Assembly (NCBI RefSeq): GCF_000316035.1
Contig: NZ_ANHX01000003.1
Location: 106,588-170,587, forward strand
DNA: 64,000 bases
Direction of reading: 5' to 3'
DNA from: Paenibacillus sp. PAMC 26794
GTDB lineage: Bacteria > Bacillota > Bacilli > Paenibacillales > Paenibacillaceae
Below, one piece after another: positions 63,536 through 64,000 of the stretch. Within the stretch, counting starts at the first letter, position 1. Every line of letters begins with the position of its first letter. The notes below the pieces were generated by a model. That model was not told the origin of the DNA, ran no database searches, and saw only the letters and a program-made list of their open reading frames with translations. Made by a program: the position numbers and the translations under genes.

Positions 63536-64000
63536 ATGAGCTTTTTATCAACAGGGCCAATAGAAAATAATGCTGTTAGCGGTGTAAGGCCGACTCAGAC
63601 AGTTACAGTCAAAATTGATAACCGCAGTGATGTGACTACCTCAACCATACAAATTCAAGGGTATTACATGAGTGGTGGAATGAGGGTTCTGTATGTCAGT
63701 GAGTTTTTTGACGTCGCACCCAATCAAGTAGTAACCAACAACTATTACGCGAATCTTGATGCCTTCGAGTTTACTTTTACAACAACAGCGACGGTTAATG
63801 ATCCTGTGCAAGTATCCGTATGGGGTAAGAGCAGCACAGGCGCTTTGGTAACTAGCCCATCGTTTGGTTTCTTCCGAATTGCTGGGTGAAACCCCAAGTA
63901 TCAATGGAGTCACCGGTGCAACCGGAGCGACAGGTACAGCAGGGACAACCGGTGCAACCGGAGCGACAGGTACAGCAGGGACAACCGGTGCAACCGGAGC
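63536..64000 (+). pseudogene. Collagen-like surface protein, frameshifted between preface domain and repeats
   Basis: Frame 1 encodes 117 aa of the preface domain (SFLSTGPIENNAVSGVRPTQ to WGKSSTGALVT) and ends TSPSFGFFRIAG at 63889. From about 63855 another frame continues as AHRLVSSELLGETPSINGVT and then Gly-Ala-Thr-type collagen repeats to the window end. The paralogue at 63143 reads LVDAHRVV at the same point, so removing one base near 63855 would join both parts. ATG after AAAGGAGATG. The rest lies beyond the window, so a functional whole cannot be judged; a sequencing slip is possible. Confidence 0.75.
63915..64000 (+). repeat. 36-base tandem repeat coding for Gly-X-Thr/Ala collagen-like units
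   Basis: Two exact 36-base copies (63915-63950, 63951-63986) and part of a third. Each encodes GATGATGTAGTT. The array runs off the window. Exact DNA identity points to recent expansion by slippage or recombination. Confidence 0.95.

Noticed and set aside
63915..64000. Regular repeats that could suggest a CRISPR array
   Set aside because: Repeats are contiguous, without spacers, and encode collagen-like Gly-X-Thr units in frame.

Overview
The window looks like a chromosomal segment of a Paenibacillus-type Bacillota. The evidence is strong AGGAGG-like ribosome sites, many TTG/GTG starts, Fur boxes of the GATAAT-n-ATTATC type, LicT/BglG antiterminator RNA, CcpA cre sites, Btr-like AraC regulators fused to siderophore-binding domains, and a GH43-CBM6-CBM36 arabinoxylanase of the Paenibacillus polymyxa kind. 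This is inference from protein families; no rRNA or tRNA marker is present. I see no tRNA, rRNA, CRISPR array, transposase or prophage.

Layout. 1-8.5 kb: a beta-glucoside PTS permease behind an antiterminator leader, a LysR regulator divergent from an ankyrin protein and a truncated NCS2 permease, a PilZ protein, two immunity-like genes, and a sigma/anti-sigma chimera. 8.5-16.5 kb: GH42 beta-galactosidase with a divergent AraC regulator, a PL1 pectate lyase, a chemotaxis receptor, a GNAT-like protein and a VOC protein. 16.6-28 kb: an alkaline phosphatase remnant, an AraC/lipoprotein in-frame fusion with a Fur box inside the ORF, a secreted carboxylesterase behind a second antiterminator leader, a beta-propeller protein, a Fur/AraC/MFS siderophore-export-like unit and an Hsp20 remnant. 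28-40.7 kb: immunity-like and unknown proteins, a beta-helix lipoprotein, an MFS exporter, a Ca2+ P-type ATPase, hybrid cluster protein Hcp and a PTS EIIBC-like protein without its catalytic cysteine. 40.8-52.3 kb: an iron-siderophore island with two Btr-like regulators, three receptor lipoproteins, a ferredoxin/flavodoxin-NADP reductase, a double FecCD permease and a CueP-like protein, with Fur boxes before most units. 52.5-64 kb: an aminotransferase, a second chemotaxis receptor, an LRR protein, an SDR protein, a GH43 pair for arabinoxylan, and two collagen-preface proteins, the second running into collagen-like repeats through a frameshift.

How the genes work together. One theme is plant polysaccharide use: pectate lyase, beta-galactosidase, GH43 enzymes, PTS and secreted esterase, with catabolite control sites. 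The other is iron supply: each Btr-like regulator sits beside a surface lipoprotein whose sequence closely resembles the regulator's own sensor domain.

The most striking features are the AraC-lipoprotein fusion carrying a Fur box in its coding sequence, the matched receptor/sensor pairs, and a run of genes with internal deletions or frameshifts (permease, sigma/anti-sigma, alkaline phosphatase, Hsp20, collagen-like). The last pattern could be biological decay or an assembly problem, and raw reads would decide. Both window ends cut through larger units: the PTS leader on the left and the collagen repeats on the right.
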